DNA of 62,851 nt from Spongiactinospora rosea (GCF_003315795.1 NZ_QMEY01000037.1:1-62851), one strand, 5' to 3'; shown: positions 9,744 through 19,157, counted from the stretch's first letter. A program made the numbers and translations. The notes: generated by a model from the letters alone, not told the origin.

Positions 9744-9995
9744 AACCGAGATCGACGCCTCCATCGCACCGTCGGCAACGCGCTCGACAACGCCCTGATG
9801 GAAACCCAGATCGGCTTGTACAAGACCGAACTGATTAAACCGCGAGGTCCTCTGGCGGAGCCTGACCGTTGCCGAACTGGCCACTGCCAGAGGGCTGGCC
9901 TCGTTTAACTCTACTTGCCTGCACTCAGCGATCGGCCATCTGGCGCCGGACGAGTACGGTGCCCCCTGCTGCACTCAACGCCAGCCCAGCAAACC
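9744..9995 (+). pseudogene. IS3-family OrfB C-terminal remnant
   Basis: The plus strand reads VGNALDNALMETQIGLYKTE then LIKPRG, the typical IS3 OrfB region containing the last catalytic Glu. After frame changes it continues with VAELATARGLASFN and LHSAIGHLAPDEYG. Neither the N-terminal half nor IS ends are visible. It is a dead fragment. Confidence 0.75.
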
Positions 9996-10386
9996 TAAAG
10001 CAATCAACCGTTGAGGTCTCCATCAGAGTCGGGACGATTCACCCTTGCTATCCGGGCGAGGCCGACTGCCCATGCAAGGCCATCGCGATGCTCCAGAACT
10101 ACGAGACCGCTCGACAGCAGATACACTCAGTGCTGGCGGTACCTGATCGAGAGGGCTCCCGGGAACCGGCTCGGCCTTGAAAGACCTCAATACCGACACG
10201 CTCGACACCACGAATTGGAAATCAGTATTCGCATGGCCTCGAATGCGCGATCGCCACCCGCCATTGCTTGAACCTTGTCAATCTAGGACATGATCCTAGG
10301 TACACTCCCGGAAGGCGAGCGAAAGCATGCTACACCTCCCGGGAATGCAGTCGTGCATGATTATACTGAAAGTCAGCTTCGGCGAA
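9996..10386. other. Intergenic stretch, no gene seen
   Basis: These roughly 390 bases between the IS3 remnant and the end of bacteriocin precursor B hold only short open frames with no family signature. Any terminator for precursor B would lie here, but no strong hairpin followed by a T run was recognised. Confidence 0.4.
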
Positions 10387-10752
10387 TCAGCAGCTGTTCG
10401 CCCAGGCCACCTCGTTTGCCTCGCTCACACTCATTTCAGCCGAAGCTTTCGACCACTGACCCGCCGGGACATTCCAGTCGCGCACGAAGGTCCTGCCCCG
10501 CGCGAATGAGCCATGGCATTTGCCGCCATGGAAGTAGTTGGACCATACCTTACTGGAGTCAATGCCGGAGTCCCAGATACCGCCACCCACGTGCACGATA
10601 CCAAAGGTATTGAAGTCGGGCCTCGAGTGAAACGAGACCGGGCCAGGTGTAGGAGCGGGTTCAGCGACCGCCGCACCAGCTCCCGCCGTGAAGAGGGCAC
10701 CGACCGCCGCCAATCCGGCGGCAGCAAGAAAAATCTGTCTGGTAATTAGCAC
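10387..10752 (-). CDS. Lactococcin 972 family bacteriocin precursor B (orphan)
   Basis: The 121-residue precursor has a GTG start and a good RBS (AAGGAAG). The signal peptide (IFLAAAGLAAVGALFTAG) ends in an AVAEPAP-like region. The mature part has GGGIWDSGI, WSNYFHGGKCHGS, FVRDWNVPAGQWS and ends AWANSC. The two Cys residues and the CHGS motif are kept, but the C-terminal YWRNTC of the other two has become AWANSC. No DUF1430 or ABC gene follows, so export or immunity would have to come from the neighbouring sets. It may be a decoy, a second toxin or a decaying copy. Confidence 0.85.
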   Translation of the reverse strand: MLITRQIFLAAAGLAAVGALFTAGAGAAVAEPAPTPGPVSFHSRPDFNTFGIVHVGGGIWDSGIDSSKVWSNYFHGGKCHGSFARGRTFVRDWNVPAGQWSKASAEMSVSEANEVAWANSC

Positions 10753-10794
10753 AACACTTCCTTTCGTGGTTGATGGGCAGTATTGATCACCTTT

Positions 10795-10823
10795 GGGGGG
10801 GTAGGCATGCCCACGTCGCCCCT
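10795..10823 (-). promoter_or_regulatory. GC-rich leader element upstream of bacteriocin precursor B
   Basis: A run of seven G, then TAGGCATGCC and CACGTCGCCCC, lies 43 nt before the start codon of precursor B. It resembles in position and sequence the element before precursor A (6781-6802). It contains the palindrome GGCATGCC. It could be a regulator site or a leader hairpin. Confidence 0.4.
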
Positions 10824-10947
10824 ATAGGACGACAAGCATAAGTTTAGTCGATAAAGCATTCATTGTCACCCTTGATGCCAATTGGCGCCCCTATTGATAG
10901 GTCGCGTCATGATCCGCTTTCGCTATTATTGAAGCCTCGCTGCACAT

Positions 10948-11631
10948 TTGTGCAGATCGCCGGCAACGCGCGGGCGGAACACCCAAACAAGACCGGCGCT
11001 TCCAACTGCATCGCCTTCGGCCTGTCCCAGGCCACCCCCTGCCGCTACCTGCACAAGGCGATCGACGCTCTCGCTGTCCGGGCCCCCGGACTCCACCAAC
11101 CCCTGGAACGCACGACCGTTAGGCACGCTTCACCTGGTCCTCGACGGCAAGATCTTCGCCACCGACCGTTGTCGCATCAAACCACCAGTGCGAAAGGCGA
11201 AACCGTCGGCGCCTGGAAATCCGGCAAGATCGGCGACTTCGGCAGCAACGTCCAGCCACTTTCGAACTCGGCAGCCTTCCCCTCTGGATCAGCGATGTCG
11301 AACCCGACGGCATCAGCGACCTGCAAGCCGCCCATCGCCATATCCTGCTCGTCCCCTACCCCCACGCCAAGCCCTTGCCCGTCCTGGTCGACCCCGGTTA
11401 TTAAGGTGCAGGCAAGGCATTATGGTGCCGTTCCGGCAGTCCGCTGGCGGCAACGTCCTCGGCTCGGGCAACCGCACCCGTAACGCCTTATAACGCGTGC
11501 TCCGCAGCCGCGGTGAACGCGGCTTCGCGCTCCTCACCGGGTGCTGGACCGCCCTGCAACACAGCACGCTCAGCCCAAGTCGGATCGGCCTCCTCGCCCT
11601 CGTCCACTCCGAACACCACCGGATCGACTGA
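10948..11631 (+). pseudogene. Degenerate IS5-family (ISL2-like) transposase
   Basis: Pieces of one transposase appear in changing frames: LSQATPCRYLHKAIDALAVR (helix-turn-helix), LHLVLDGKIFATDRC, then WISDVEPDGISDLQAAHRH, LPVLVDPGY and a stop, and finally HSTLSPSRIGLLALVHSEH before TGA at 11629-11631. The same protein, better preserved, is at 25279-26043 on the other strand. Several frameshifts and stops make it inactive. Confidence 0.7.
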
Positions 11632-11667
11632 AACTCAGTGCGTGCTTGAAAAGATCGTTTTCGTGGT

Positions 11668-11835
11668 TCAGGGACAGACGTATCGGGGTTGCCGCCGTGC
11701 AGGTCCGCCTCGGGTGAGGCGGCGGGTCATACCGGCGATGGCGGCGCTGCGGATGAGCGCCTCGGAGACGGCGGGATCGCGTTCATAGTCGCGGGCCAGG
11801 CGGCGGCGGGCGGTCAGCCGGGCCAATGGGACGGC
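11668..11835 (-). pseudogene. IS5-family transposase C-terminal fragment
   Basis: The minus strand reads LTARRRLARDYERDPAVSEA, then LIRSAAIAGMTRRLTRGG and stops at 11668-11670, the usual IS5-family C-terminus. Just outside, 11639-11660 (GTGCGTGCTTGAAAAGATCG) matches the left end of the IS5 element at 16309 and marks the element's terminus. The N-terminal part is gone; a group II intron remnant adjoins it. Confidence 0.65.
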
Positions 11836-11887
11836 CGCGCGACGAGCTGTCAGCGTAGAGCTGATCCTTTTCCGCGCGGCCTCCGCC

Positions 11888-11924
11888 GAACCGGACGTGA
11901 TGGTTTCCCGATCATCCGGCTCTC
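11888..11924 (-). ncRNA. Group II intron domain V
   Basis: On the minus strand the segment reads GAGAGCCGGATGATC, then the tetraloop region GGGAAACC, then ATCACGTCCGGTTC. This folds into the conserved domain V hairpin: GAGCCGGA pairs with TCCGGTTC, with an AGC-type catalytic triad near the base and a GAAA loop. It lies between a maturase C-terminus and an IS5 fragment, as expected for the 3' end of a bacterial group II intron. Confidence 0.7.
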
Positions 11925-11930
11925 CAATGA

Positions 11931-12146
11931 TTACTGCGTGAGCGGTAAGACTGGCTGCCCCGTGTGGATGTGGTCATGGCAGGCAGTGCAGACCACGAGG
12001 CTTTTGCGCCGCTTGTTGGCCATGGCCTTGAATCTGGCCGCCATCTTCGACACCTAGTGCTGTGACCAGAAACGATCACCGGATTGGGTGAGGGGCTCAT
12101 GCTGCCGACCAGCAGTAGTACTGGACGATGCCCCGGTAGATGGCCC
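11931..12146 (-). pseudogene. Group II intron reverse transcriptase/maturase remnant
   Basis: The minus strand keeps two short pieces of an intron-encoded protein. At 12097-12146 is AIYRGIVQYYCWSAA and a stop, resembling the maturase X domain (YRGLVQYY). At 11931-12055 is MANKRRKSLVVCTACHDHIH followed by TGQPVLPLTQ and a stop, the C-terminal HNH endonuclease finger (CxxCH...H). The reverse transcriptase domain and much between the pieces is missing, so the intron cannot move by itself. Confidence 0.65.
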
Positions 12147-12525
12147 CATTATAGACTTGAACTTCCCCAGCCAGCGGCGATATTTAAGGCATTGCCCTGC
12201 CTGACCAAGCGTCCTGCCAGGGCGCCGGCCCCCTCCGGGACCGATGAGGACAGCCTGACCTGGTTAAAGCGCTCCCTTAAAAGTTCAGTGCCAGCCCCAG
12301 CTTAGTCAGGGCGATCCATCCGGCCCGATGAAGCAGTTTCACGCTTACCTTTGGTTGCGATGTAGATTTGAAGTGCAGGGTCCTGCAAGGTTGCGGGAAT
12401 CTAAAAGTGCGGCCGGGGTTTCCGTGGTCACCGCCTGCGTGCCCTGGCGCGCCGAGCATTCCACTTCCAGCTCTTGATAAGTAATATATAGTATTACACT
12501 ATACCGCGATGGCGCGGACCTCTGT
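12147..12525. other. Intergenic stretch, no gene seen
   Basis: This stretch lies between the intron remnant and the end of the ABC ATPase gene. A short AT-rich run near 12480-12510 (GTAATATATAGTATTACAC) contains an imperfect palindrome and could be part of the operon's transcription end. No coding signature was found. Confidence 0.4.
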
Positions 12526-13191
12526 TTATATACCTTTTATTCCACTCTGGGCGACCTGTTCAGGTTCAGTCGAGCCGACGGTAAAGATGGCGTCGCATCG
12601 GCCACAAATGTAGTCACTATGCGTGGCCACTATCACTACGCATCCAGCATCACTCATCTCTCGAAGTGTGTCGATAACCACGGCAGCGTTGTCCTTGTCG
12701 AGCGCACCGGTCGGTTCGTCGGCGAGGATGAGGGCGGGCCGTTTGGCCAGCACGCGGGCTAGGGCGACACGTTGTTGTTCACCACCGCTAAGGTGGTGGA
12801 TCTTTTCCTTCTCTCGCCCGGTCAGACCCACTCGTTCCAGTGCCTCACGACAGCGGGAGCCTCGATCCCTCCGGTTCCTGACCGCGATCTCAAGGTTGTC
12901 GGCCACCGTAGCGCTCTCGATCAGCGCGTAGCTTTGGAAGAGATAGCCGAGAACATCGCGACGGAAGCGACATCTTGCTCTCCTGCTGAATCGAGTGATG
13001 TCCCCGCCTTCGTACAGAATCTGCCCGCTTGTTGGTGATTCGAGGAGGCCGATGCAATTAAGGAAGGTGGACTTGCCCGCCCCGCTAGGACCGGTCACGG
13101 CCAGCATTTCACCGCCGTTGATGGTCAGGTTAAGGCCGGACCACAGTGTGCGTCGACCGAAGGACTTGGACAGGTTCCTGACCTCGAGCAT
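12526..13191 (-). CDS. ABC transporter ATP-binding protein, lactococcin-972 group
   Basis: This 221-residue MacB/LolD-type ATPase probably powers the DUF1430 membrane protein encoded just upstream. Motifs in order: Walker A (VTGPSGAGKSTFLNC, about residues 33-47), Q-loop (LGYLFQSYALIE), signature (HHLSGGEQQRVALARVL), Walker B (ALILADEPTGALD) and switch His (VIVATHS). It starts at ATG 13191, 18 nt after the stop of the DUF1430 gene, so the two are co-transcribed. Such ATPases occur in most lactococcin-972 loci. It is the only ATPase of this kind in the window and may serve both membrane proteins. Confidence 0.9.
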   Translation of the reverse strand: MLEVRNLSKSFGRRTLWSGLNLTINGGEMLAVTGPSGAGKSTFLNCIGLLESPTSGQILYEGGDITRFSRRARCRFRRDVLGYLFQSYALIESATVADNLEIAVRNRRDRGSRCREALERVGLTGREKEKIHHLSGGEQQRVALARVLAKRPALILADEPTGALDKDNAAVVIDTLREMSDAGCVVIVATHSDYICGRCDAIFTVGSTEPEQVAQSGIKGI

Positions 13192-13209
13192 GGTTAAGCT
13201 CCTCAGGGT

Positions 13210-15291
13210 TCAGACGTCGGCGGCGTGCTTCTGGATGATCTGGCGGTGGGCAATGCCGAGCACGGCCAATAGGAGGATAGCGGCCACCAAAGCAATTCCG
13301 GCTGCTGGAGCGAGCTGCCACGTGCCCACTTCCGGCAGACCGGGCGGTGGTGGCACCCCTAAAGCTGCGAACTCCTCCAAAGCCGCTACCCTACTCCAAA
13401 TGCCCCAGCCAACCCAGGCCAGCAGCCCGGCCGCAGTCACTGCGTCCAGCGCAAGCAGCCGGCGATGAATACGCACAAACGACCACCCGCTGATGTACTT
13501 AGCGAACACAGCCTGCGCGTTCTTCCGCGTATAGATCACGCACACTCCCATCCCGGCAATAAAGAGCACGGCCACGGCGGCGGCTAGGCTGAGTAGGCTC
13601 AGCCGCAACACGTGCGTGGCCTCGGCGTAGTCTTCGGCCGCTCGCTGCGCGACCGGGTTCATCTCGCTGATGTGCTCACGCGGCACCTCGCGCTCTAGAG
13701 CAGCCACCACATCGCGGGGGTCGAGGAAGATGACGCCCTCTTTGGTCGCCATCGCCGTGTAGCCGCCGTCGGACACGAGGCGGGTCCCATTGGGGAGAAC
13801 GACTAGAACTGGATCGCGTAGCAAAGAACGATCCAGCGCCTCCATCGTGTTCGCGGAGCTGTATGCGAAAACCGTTTGGCCGTCTTTGGCCCATACTCGG
13901 TCTACTCCGGCCCGACGCACCCGCTTCCCTTTATCTTCAGGACTGATCCACTCCGGGACGCTCTGGGTGATTGTGTCCGCATACGCGCGCAATCGCTTCG
14001 GCACGATGACCCGCACCCGACCCTCCAGACCTGGGCGGTATCGTTTCCCAGACGAGTCCAAGATCGGCTGTCTGGCCAGGAAGGTATCGTTGACGAACAG
14101 TAGATCCCCCTCGTGAATACTTCCCCCTCGACCGCCAAACCATTCCAACGGCCACCGATAGGCAACGATGATCTCCCCCCGCCGGTCAGCTCGGCGCAGC
14201 CACTGTCCGACCTGCCGCGCCATTTCCTGCCCAGTCTCAGCCGTTCGGCTCCCAGTCAAGCTGATATAGGTTGCCTCGCCGAGTGCTGCGAAGAATGGCT
14301 GACTCTGCTGCCGACGCGCGACATCGTGTCCGGCGGTCAGGGCAATGCCGCCAACGACGAAGACGAGCAGCGCGGCGGTGAGACGGACCAGGTAGGCGCC
14401 CACCAGTGCTGGGCCGGAAGCCAACTCTCCCTTCAGGCCCCCCTGGAGGCGACCACGGAGGACCAGGGCGAGCGCACCGGTGTGGGCGAACAGGGCAAGC
14501 ACTGTGAGCGTACCCGCCAGAGCACCCGCGACCAACGCAAATAGCCCTAGGCGTGTGAACCCGTTGTACAGACCGAGAAAGATCAACGTGACCACCGCGA
14601 CGGCGCCGACGGCCATGCCCCAGAACAGGCCCAGCCGCCGCAGATCCCGCCGGAGCATTGCTACGAAGGAAAAGCCGTGCAGGCGCAGTATCGCGTAGCC
14701 TTTGGCGCTGAGCACCACGCTCGCGCCCGCCATCAGCGCCACGCTCAGCGTCATGACGATGAAGACGGGCCCCAGTGGTGGCTGCGCGAACCGCTGAATT
14801 CGCCAGCCAAGCCCGGCGGGCTCGACCACTTTCCCCGTGAGGCCGAGCATGGCAAATTCAGTACGCAGCTGCTCTACCGCCCTGTGAGGGCCGTACACGT
14901 GGTACATGCCCCGGGGATCAGGGAAGCCGATCTCCTGGAACATGTGGGTTTCAGTACGTACGCTACGCCCAAACGCGGAGAATCCCTGCCTCAGCCAGGA
15001 CGCTGGGGCAGAGGCATCATCGCCCGTCGCGATATACAGATGCAGAAGACGATCCGGATTATGGAAGTCATGAACCTCACGCACAACCGACACGCGATGC
15101 TTCCGCGCGAAGGAGGTGACCATCTTCGCTGTCTGGCTGATGTTGGCCGCCCCCTGGGTCTCGGTGACCCAAACGGTCGCCGTCTCGCCCAGCGTGGGCT
15201 CGGTATCGAGATCCTCCAGCACGAGGAACGCCAGCAGCACCGAGACGACCAGCATCGCCACATAAACGATCTTCACACCATAATGACGCAT
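13210..15291 (-). CDS. DUF1430 bacteriocin-associated integral membrane protein (copy 2)
   Basis: This 693-residue membrane protein resembles copy 1 (4169-6226) along its whole length: it shares starts of the type MRHYGVKIVYVAMLV, the extracellular-type segment with GETATVWVTETQG, a PDPRGMYHVYGP-like motif (PRGFYYVFGS in copy 1), and C-terminal helices with YTRKNAQAVFAKYISGW. The N-terminal helix, middle helices and C-terminal helices fit an ABC permease-like export or immunity component. A clear RBS (AAAGGAGC) precedes the ATG. It lies between a bacteriocin precursor (125 nt upstream) and the ABC ATPase (18 nt downstream), giving the full three-gene locus known for the family. Confidence 0.88.
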   Translation of the reverse strand: MRHYGVKIVYVAMLVVSVLLAFLVLEDLDTEPTLGETATVWVTETQGAANISQTAKMVTSFARKHRVSVVREVHDFHNPDRLLHLYIATGDDASAPASWLRQGFSAFGRSVRTETHMFQEIGFPDPRGMYHVYGPHRAVEQLRTEFAMLGLTGKVVEPAGLGWRIQRFAQPPLGPVFIVMTLSVALMAGASVVLSAKGYAILRLHGFSFVAMLRRDLRRLGLFWGMAVGAVAVVTLIFLGLYNGFTRLGLFALVAGALAGTLTVLALFAHTGALALVLRGRLQGGLKGELASGPALVGAYLVRLTAALLVFVVGGIALTAGHDVARRQQSQPFFAALGEATYISLTGSRTAETGQEMARQVGQWLRRADRRGEIIVAYRWPLEWFGGRGGSIHEGDLLFVNDTFLARQPILDSSGKRYRPGLEGRVRVIVPKRLRAYADTITQSVPEWISPEDKGKRVRRAGVDRVWAKDGQTVFAYSSANTMEALDRSLLRDPVLVVLPNGTRLVSDGGYTAMATKEGVIFLDPRDVVAALEREVPREHISEMNPVAQRAAEDYAEATHVLRLSLLSLAAAVAVLFIAGMGVCVIYTRKNAQAVFAKYISGWSFVRIHRRLLALDAVTAAGLLAWVGWGIWSRVAALEEFAALGVPPPPGLPEVGTWQLAPAAGIALVAAILLLAVLGIAHRQIIQKHAADV

Positions 15292-15416
15292 GGAAGGTGC
15301 TCCTTTGAAGACTGCGGCTCTGCTTGATCGGATATGCAGGGGTGACGCGAAAGGCTCTGGTGCTTTCCCGCCACCCCTGCGGCGTACTACTTAGATACGA
15401 GCAGTATTACCGACCC

Positions 15417-15779
15417 TCAGCAGGTGTTACGCCAGTACGCTTCGATCGTGGCCTTGCCGTCCCGCCACACCCCCGCCCGCGACCACTGCAGCCGCGGGAC
15501 GTCGTAGTCTTGGACGTAGTTTCTACCTGATACCGCCGACGAGCCATGGCAGTTCCGCTCGTGGTAGTAGTTCGAGAAGCCTTCAGTGAGAGAGGTCCCG
15601 TAGTGCCACTGACCTCCGCCGACGTTCTTGACTTCCAAGGTGGTCACGCCGCCGCCCGGAGCGTCCAGCACCACCGACCCTTCGGTCGGCCCATCGGCGA
15701 GGGCGGCAGTGCCACCACCAGCGACGATAGCGCCTGCGGCGAGCGCCGGCAGCAACACTCGCAATAGGTTGCGAGCCAT
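15417..15779 (-). CDS. Lactococcin 972 family bacteriocin precursor C
   Basis: The 120-residue precursor starts at ATG 15779 (MARNLLRVLLPALAAG), chosen because AAGGAAGG lies just upstream; the open frame extends further to 15881 but without an RBS. The signal peptide ends near AALADGP. The mature part has GGGQWHYGT, FSNYYHERNCHGSS, VQDYDVPRLQWSRAGVW and the C-terminus AYWRNTC. The QWSRAGVW region is close to the corresponding part of lactococcin 972 itself. As in precursors A and B, one Cys sits in CHGS and one at the C-terminus. It is the first gene of the complete bacteriocin, membrane protein and ATPase set. Confidence 0.9.
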   Translation of the reverse strand: MARNLLRVLLPALAAGAIVAGGGTAALADGPTEGSVVLDAPGGGVTTLEVKNVGGGQWHYGTSLTEGFSNYYHERNCHGSSAVSGRNYVQDYDVPRLQWSRAGVWRDGKATIEAYWRNTC

Positions 15780-15805
15780 GATGTATCCTTCCTTTCGTGT
15801 CTTGT

Positions 15806-15851
15806 GACATGTGCGGGCGAAGCCATTGCCTCGGAGCCGCCCGCACATGTC
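15806..15851 (-). promoter_or_regulatory. Perfect 14-bp inverted repeat in the leader of precursor C
   Basis: GACATGTGCGGGCG at 15806-15819 is followed after 18 nt by its exact complement CGCCCGCACATGTC at 15838-15851. The structure lies 26 nt upstream of the start codon and ends just before the RBS. It could form a strong hairpin in the mRNA leader (attenuation or stability) or be a dimeric regulator's operator. There is no T run, so a simple terminator is less likely. Confidence 0.65.
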
Positions 15852-16308
15852 GCTTTCTTGGACCTTCATCGTCGGTTCCACAATAATTTGCGGAGGACGT
15901 TCCGATCCGCGTGGAGCAATATGTTTGCGCCGTATCCTTGTTGGCGCGCCGAACAGAATTTTTCAGCATCGGCAAAGCATCTGTCAACCAGCGGATAGCG
16001 ATTACTTTCAGTCAGGCAATTCGCTCGGAAAGTAGCTTTCCGAACCCTTCGACTCAGGCCTGCAGGGTGAGTCACATCTGCGCCACCGGCCCTTCTTAAA
16101 GCTGTTGCCGAGGTGGCGTGTACAGGGCGGTGCCGGCCGTACGTGTTTTCTACGACGCACAGCCGCCTAATACTGATCTCCGATTTGTGATGTCGAGCGG
16201 GCCAGCATTGAGGTATTTCAAGGTCAAGCCAGTTCTGGCGAGGCACTCGTCGGTTACTGACATTGAAAGTGTGGTGTCGTGGGGAGCTGACGGACCGTGT
16301 TCCCTGAG
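15852..16308. other. Intergenic stretch, no gene seen
   Basis: These roughly 450 bases upstream of precursor C presumably contain its promoter reading left. Open frames here are short and show no known domain. The right end adjoins the terminus of an IS5 element. Confidence 0.4.
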
Positions 16309-17092
16309 TGCGTGTTTGAGAAGATCGTTCATGTCCGGCGTGGCGACGTGATCACCGGATCTGGGGCCGTCAAGCTGGTCCGGTGTCCCCTGATCGCTAC
16401 CCCTCCGATCTCACCGACGCCCAGTGGGAACTGATCGAGCCGCTGCTGCCCGGACCGAACACCGGCGGACGGCCGGAAAAGCATCCGCGCCGGGGGATCG
16501 TCAACGCCATCCTGTACGTCGTGCGTTCCGGATGCCCGTGGCGGTGCCTGCCCACCGACCTGCCCCCTGGCAGACCGTGTACTGGTACTTCCAGCAATGG
16601 GAGGCCGCCGGCGTAACCGAGACCCTCCTAACCGAGCTGCGAGTCAAGACCCGCCGCCAGGAGGGCCGCGCCGATGAACCAACGGCCGCCGTCATCGACT
16701 CCCAAAGCGTCAAAGGCGCCGACGCGGTGGGCCGTCCCACCCGCGGGTACGACGCCGGGAAGAAGGTCAACGGGCGCAAGCGGTTCATCGTCACCGACAC
16801 CACCGGCCTGCTGATCACGGTGGCGGTGCTGGCCGCAAGCCGGCCGAGCGCGACGGCGCCAAGACCGCGCTGCTGTCGGCCTACCTGACCACCCCGATCC
16901 GGCATGTGTTCGCCAACCAGGGGTTCGCCGGGCGGCTGGTCGACTGGGCGCGCGATCGGCTGCGTACCACCTTGGAGATCGTGCGCAAGCCCGCGGACCG
17001 GCCCGGGTTCAACGTCATCGCCCGCCGCTGGGTGGTGGAGCGGACACTGGCCTGGCTGACCGCCTGCCGCCGCCTGGCCCGCGACTACGCCG
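16309..17092 (+). pseudogene. IS5-family transposase, frameshifted and 3'-replaced
   Basis: The IS end GTGCGTGTTTGAGAAGATCG (from 16311) precedes a transposase from GTG 16383: YPSDLTDAQWELIEPLLPG, then a frameshift near 16565, VYWYFQQWEAAGVTETLLTE, VIDSQSVKGADAVGRPTRGY (catalytic Asp), another shift near 16845, and ARRWVVERTLAWLTACRRLA with the catalytic Glu. After RDYAG the sequence passes into an IS630 transposase. It is dead. Confidence 0.8.
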
Positions 17093-17515
17093 GTGGCCGC
17101 GCTGGTCTGTTACAAGCCTGGGGAGCGGTCCCGGTTGATCTATCGGCCGTGCGCCGATCCCCGCCCCGACGGACGCAAGAGCTTCGCCTGGGCCTACTAC
17201 CGCGACCTGATCGCCGCCGCCCATCGGCAGCTCGGTGGTCCGATCGTGCTGGTGTGGGACAACGTGAACACCCATCTGGCCGCCGGGATGCGCCGCTACG
17301 TCGCCGAGCGGGACTGGCTGACGATCTACCGGCTTCCTTCGTAGGCGCCCGATCTCAACCCGGCCGAGGGGATCTGGTCGATACTGCGGCGTACCACCCT
17401 GGCCAACCACGACCTCGCCGGCCCGCAGGAGTTGATCGCCGACGTGCGGCGAGGCCTACGACGGCTTCAATACTGGCACGACGTGCTGAACGGCTGCCTC
17501 ATCGGCACTGGACTC
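17093..17515 (+). pseudogene. IS630-family transposase C-terminal half
   Basis: The reading frame VAALVCYKPGERSRLIY continues with VLVWDNVNTHLAAGMRRY (second catalytic Asp). A TAG interrupts it at 17342, then PDLNPAEGIWSILRRTTLAN (catalytic Glu) and LRRLQYWHDVLNGCLIGTGL. It is fused by rearrangement to the IS5 remnant on its left and to an IS701 remnant on its right. It is a close relative of the IS630 gene split by IS21 at 7.0-9.7 kb. Confidence 0.75.
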
Positions 17516-17809
17516 GTCCCTGCATCGAGCCACGTCATACCGCCACCGCCTACGTCCGTGGACTGCTGGCGGACCTCGCACGCAAGAACTGCTGGAACCT
17601 GGCCGAACACGCCGGGCTCACCAGCCCCCAGGCGATGCAGCGCCTGCTGCGCACCGCGCGCTGGGACACCGGCCGCCGTACGCGATGACCTGCGCGGCTA
17701 CGTCATCGAGCAACTCGGCCAAGGCGAAGTGCTGATCGTGGACGAGACCGGCTTTGTGAAGAAGGGCAAAGCCTCGGCCGGAGTACAGCGGCAATACGCC
17801 GGCAAGGCT

Positions 17810-19157
17810 GAAGCGTTCTCATGTCGTGAGACCGAGTAGCTGAAGGCCGTCGGCTGGGTGGCTGCGGTAGTGGTCGGTGGCGGCGGCGATGGTGGCCCAG
17901 TCGATCGAGAGGGCCAGGCCGATGGCCAGGTTCCCGGAAGCTCGCCATGATGCGGGGGCTGTGGCGGTTCGGATGCGGGAGGCGTCCTCGCGGTAGGTGA
18001 CGTCGCGGATGTGGTGCAGTGCTTCGATGCTCCAGTGGCCGCGGATCAGCGCGGCGAGCCGGGTGTGGGCGGCCCGGCCGGGTGGAAGGCTGGTGACGGC
18101 CTAGACGGTGACGATGGTGGTCTTGCCGGTGCGGTGATCGGTGTGGCGGCGTTTGATCTGGATGGCCTGGGCGGCGTGGGGGAAGGGCAGAGCGGGGCGG
18201 GCGGTGCAGATCTTCATCCGGCGGATTTCGCGGCGGACGTGCCCGGTCTCGTCGGTGCAGTCGTTGAGGATCGCCTCGCGCCAGGGCAGGTTATTGAGGC
18301 GGCGGTGCAGGGTGGGCTGGTTGCCTTTGACGAGGAACAGGTAGTGGCCGCCCTTCTCGACGATGTGCCGGGCGTGGGCGTGCTGGGTGTGCAGGGCGTC
18401 GGCGGTGATGACCATGCCGGATAGGTCCAGGCCGGTCAGCAGGGGTATGAACGCGGGGATCTCGTTGCTGGTGGCCTGGATCTGCCATTGGGCCAGGACG
18501 GTCTGGGTGTCGTGGCGGGTGGCGGACAGCAGGTGGACGGTGCCGTCGGGGGTGCGGCTGCCGCGCAGGGTCTTGCCGTCCACGGCCAGGCCGGTGAGTT
18601 CGGCTCGGTGCCCGGTCCAGTGCGGTGTGGTGGGGGCAGGGGGCCGGCGGCGATCGAGGCCAGGTAGGTGCAGGTGGCGGTGTCGAAGGCGTCGCCGTCC
18701 AGGCGGGCCAGGAGCGTCCCAGGGTGGATGCGGCCGGTCGTACCGGGCAGGCCGGCCTGGGCGCGCAGACCGAGATCGTATCCGGCGATGAACCGGGTGA
18801 TCTTGGTCAGGGAGGTCGCTCCGCCGAGTACGGCGAGCAGGGACAGTGCCGGGAGCGGGCCGAGCCGGTAGCGGCGTCCTCGGCGGCTGCGTGGATCGGG
18901 GATCGTGTCCAGAATTTCGGCCAGGGTGGGCATATCGGGCAGGTCCGTTGGCGGGTCGGCGGGGGTGACGTGCTCCAGGTGGCGGGCGAGCACGTCGATC
19001 GGGGATGATGGCACGCGGACGCGGCCCCTATTCTTGATCGACTGGCGTAGATAACCGATGCTCATCGGGGGTCGCGTTTGCCATTCCCCCTGGGGGTACC
19101 CCCCTCAGCTACCCGGCCGCGTCATGCCGGCATGTGCTCACCAGCCGAGAACGCTTC
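17810..19157 (-). mobile_element. ISAs1-family insertion sequence inside IS701
   Basis: Both ends carry the inverted repeat GAAGCGTTCTC (17810-17820, and its complement GAGAACGCTTC at 19147-19157), and similarity continues inward (GTGAG). The outside flanks both belong to an IS701 transposase gene. The target duplication is imperfect and could not be fixed. Confidence 0.75.
17819..19065 (-). pseudogene. ISAs1-family transposase, frameshifted
   Basis: From ATG 19065 the frame shows the ISAs1 N-terminus (LAEILDTIPDPRSRRGRRY) and LLAVLGGATSLTKITRFIAG. Near 18600 it shifts frame to MDGKTLRGSRTPDGTVHLLS, then VITADALHTQHAHARHIVE and HYLFLVKGNQPTL. A stop interrupts near 18098, after which the C-terminus is still readable (GHWSIEALHHIRDVTYREDA) to the end at 17819. 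All catalytic regions exist but the gene is broken twice. Confidence 0.82.
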
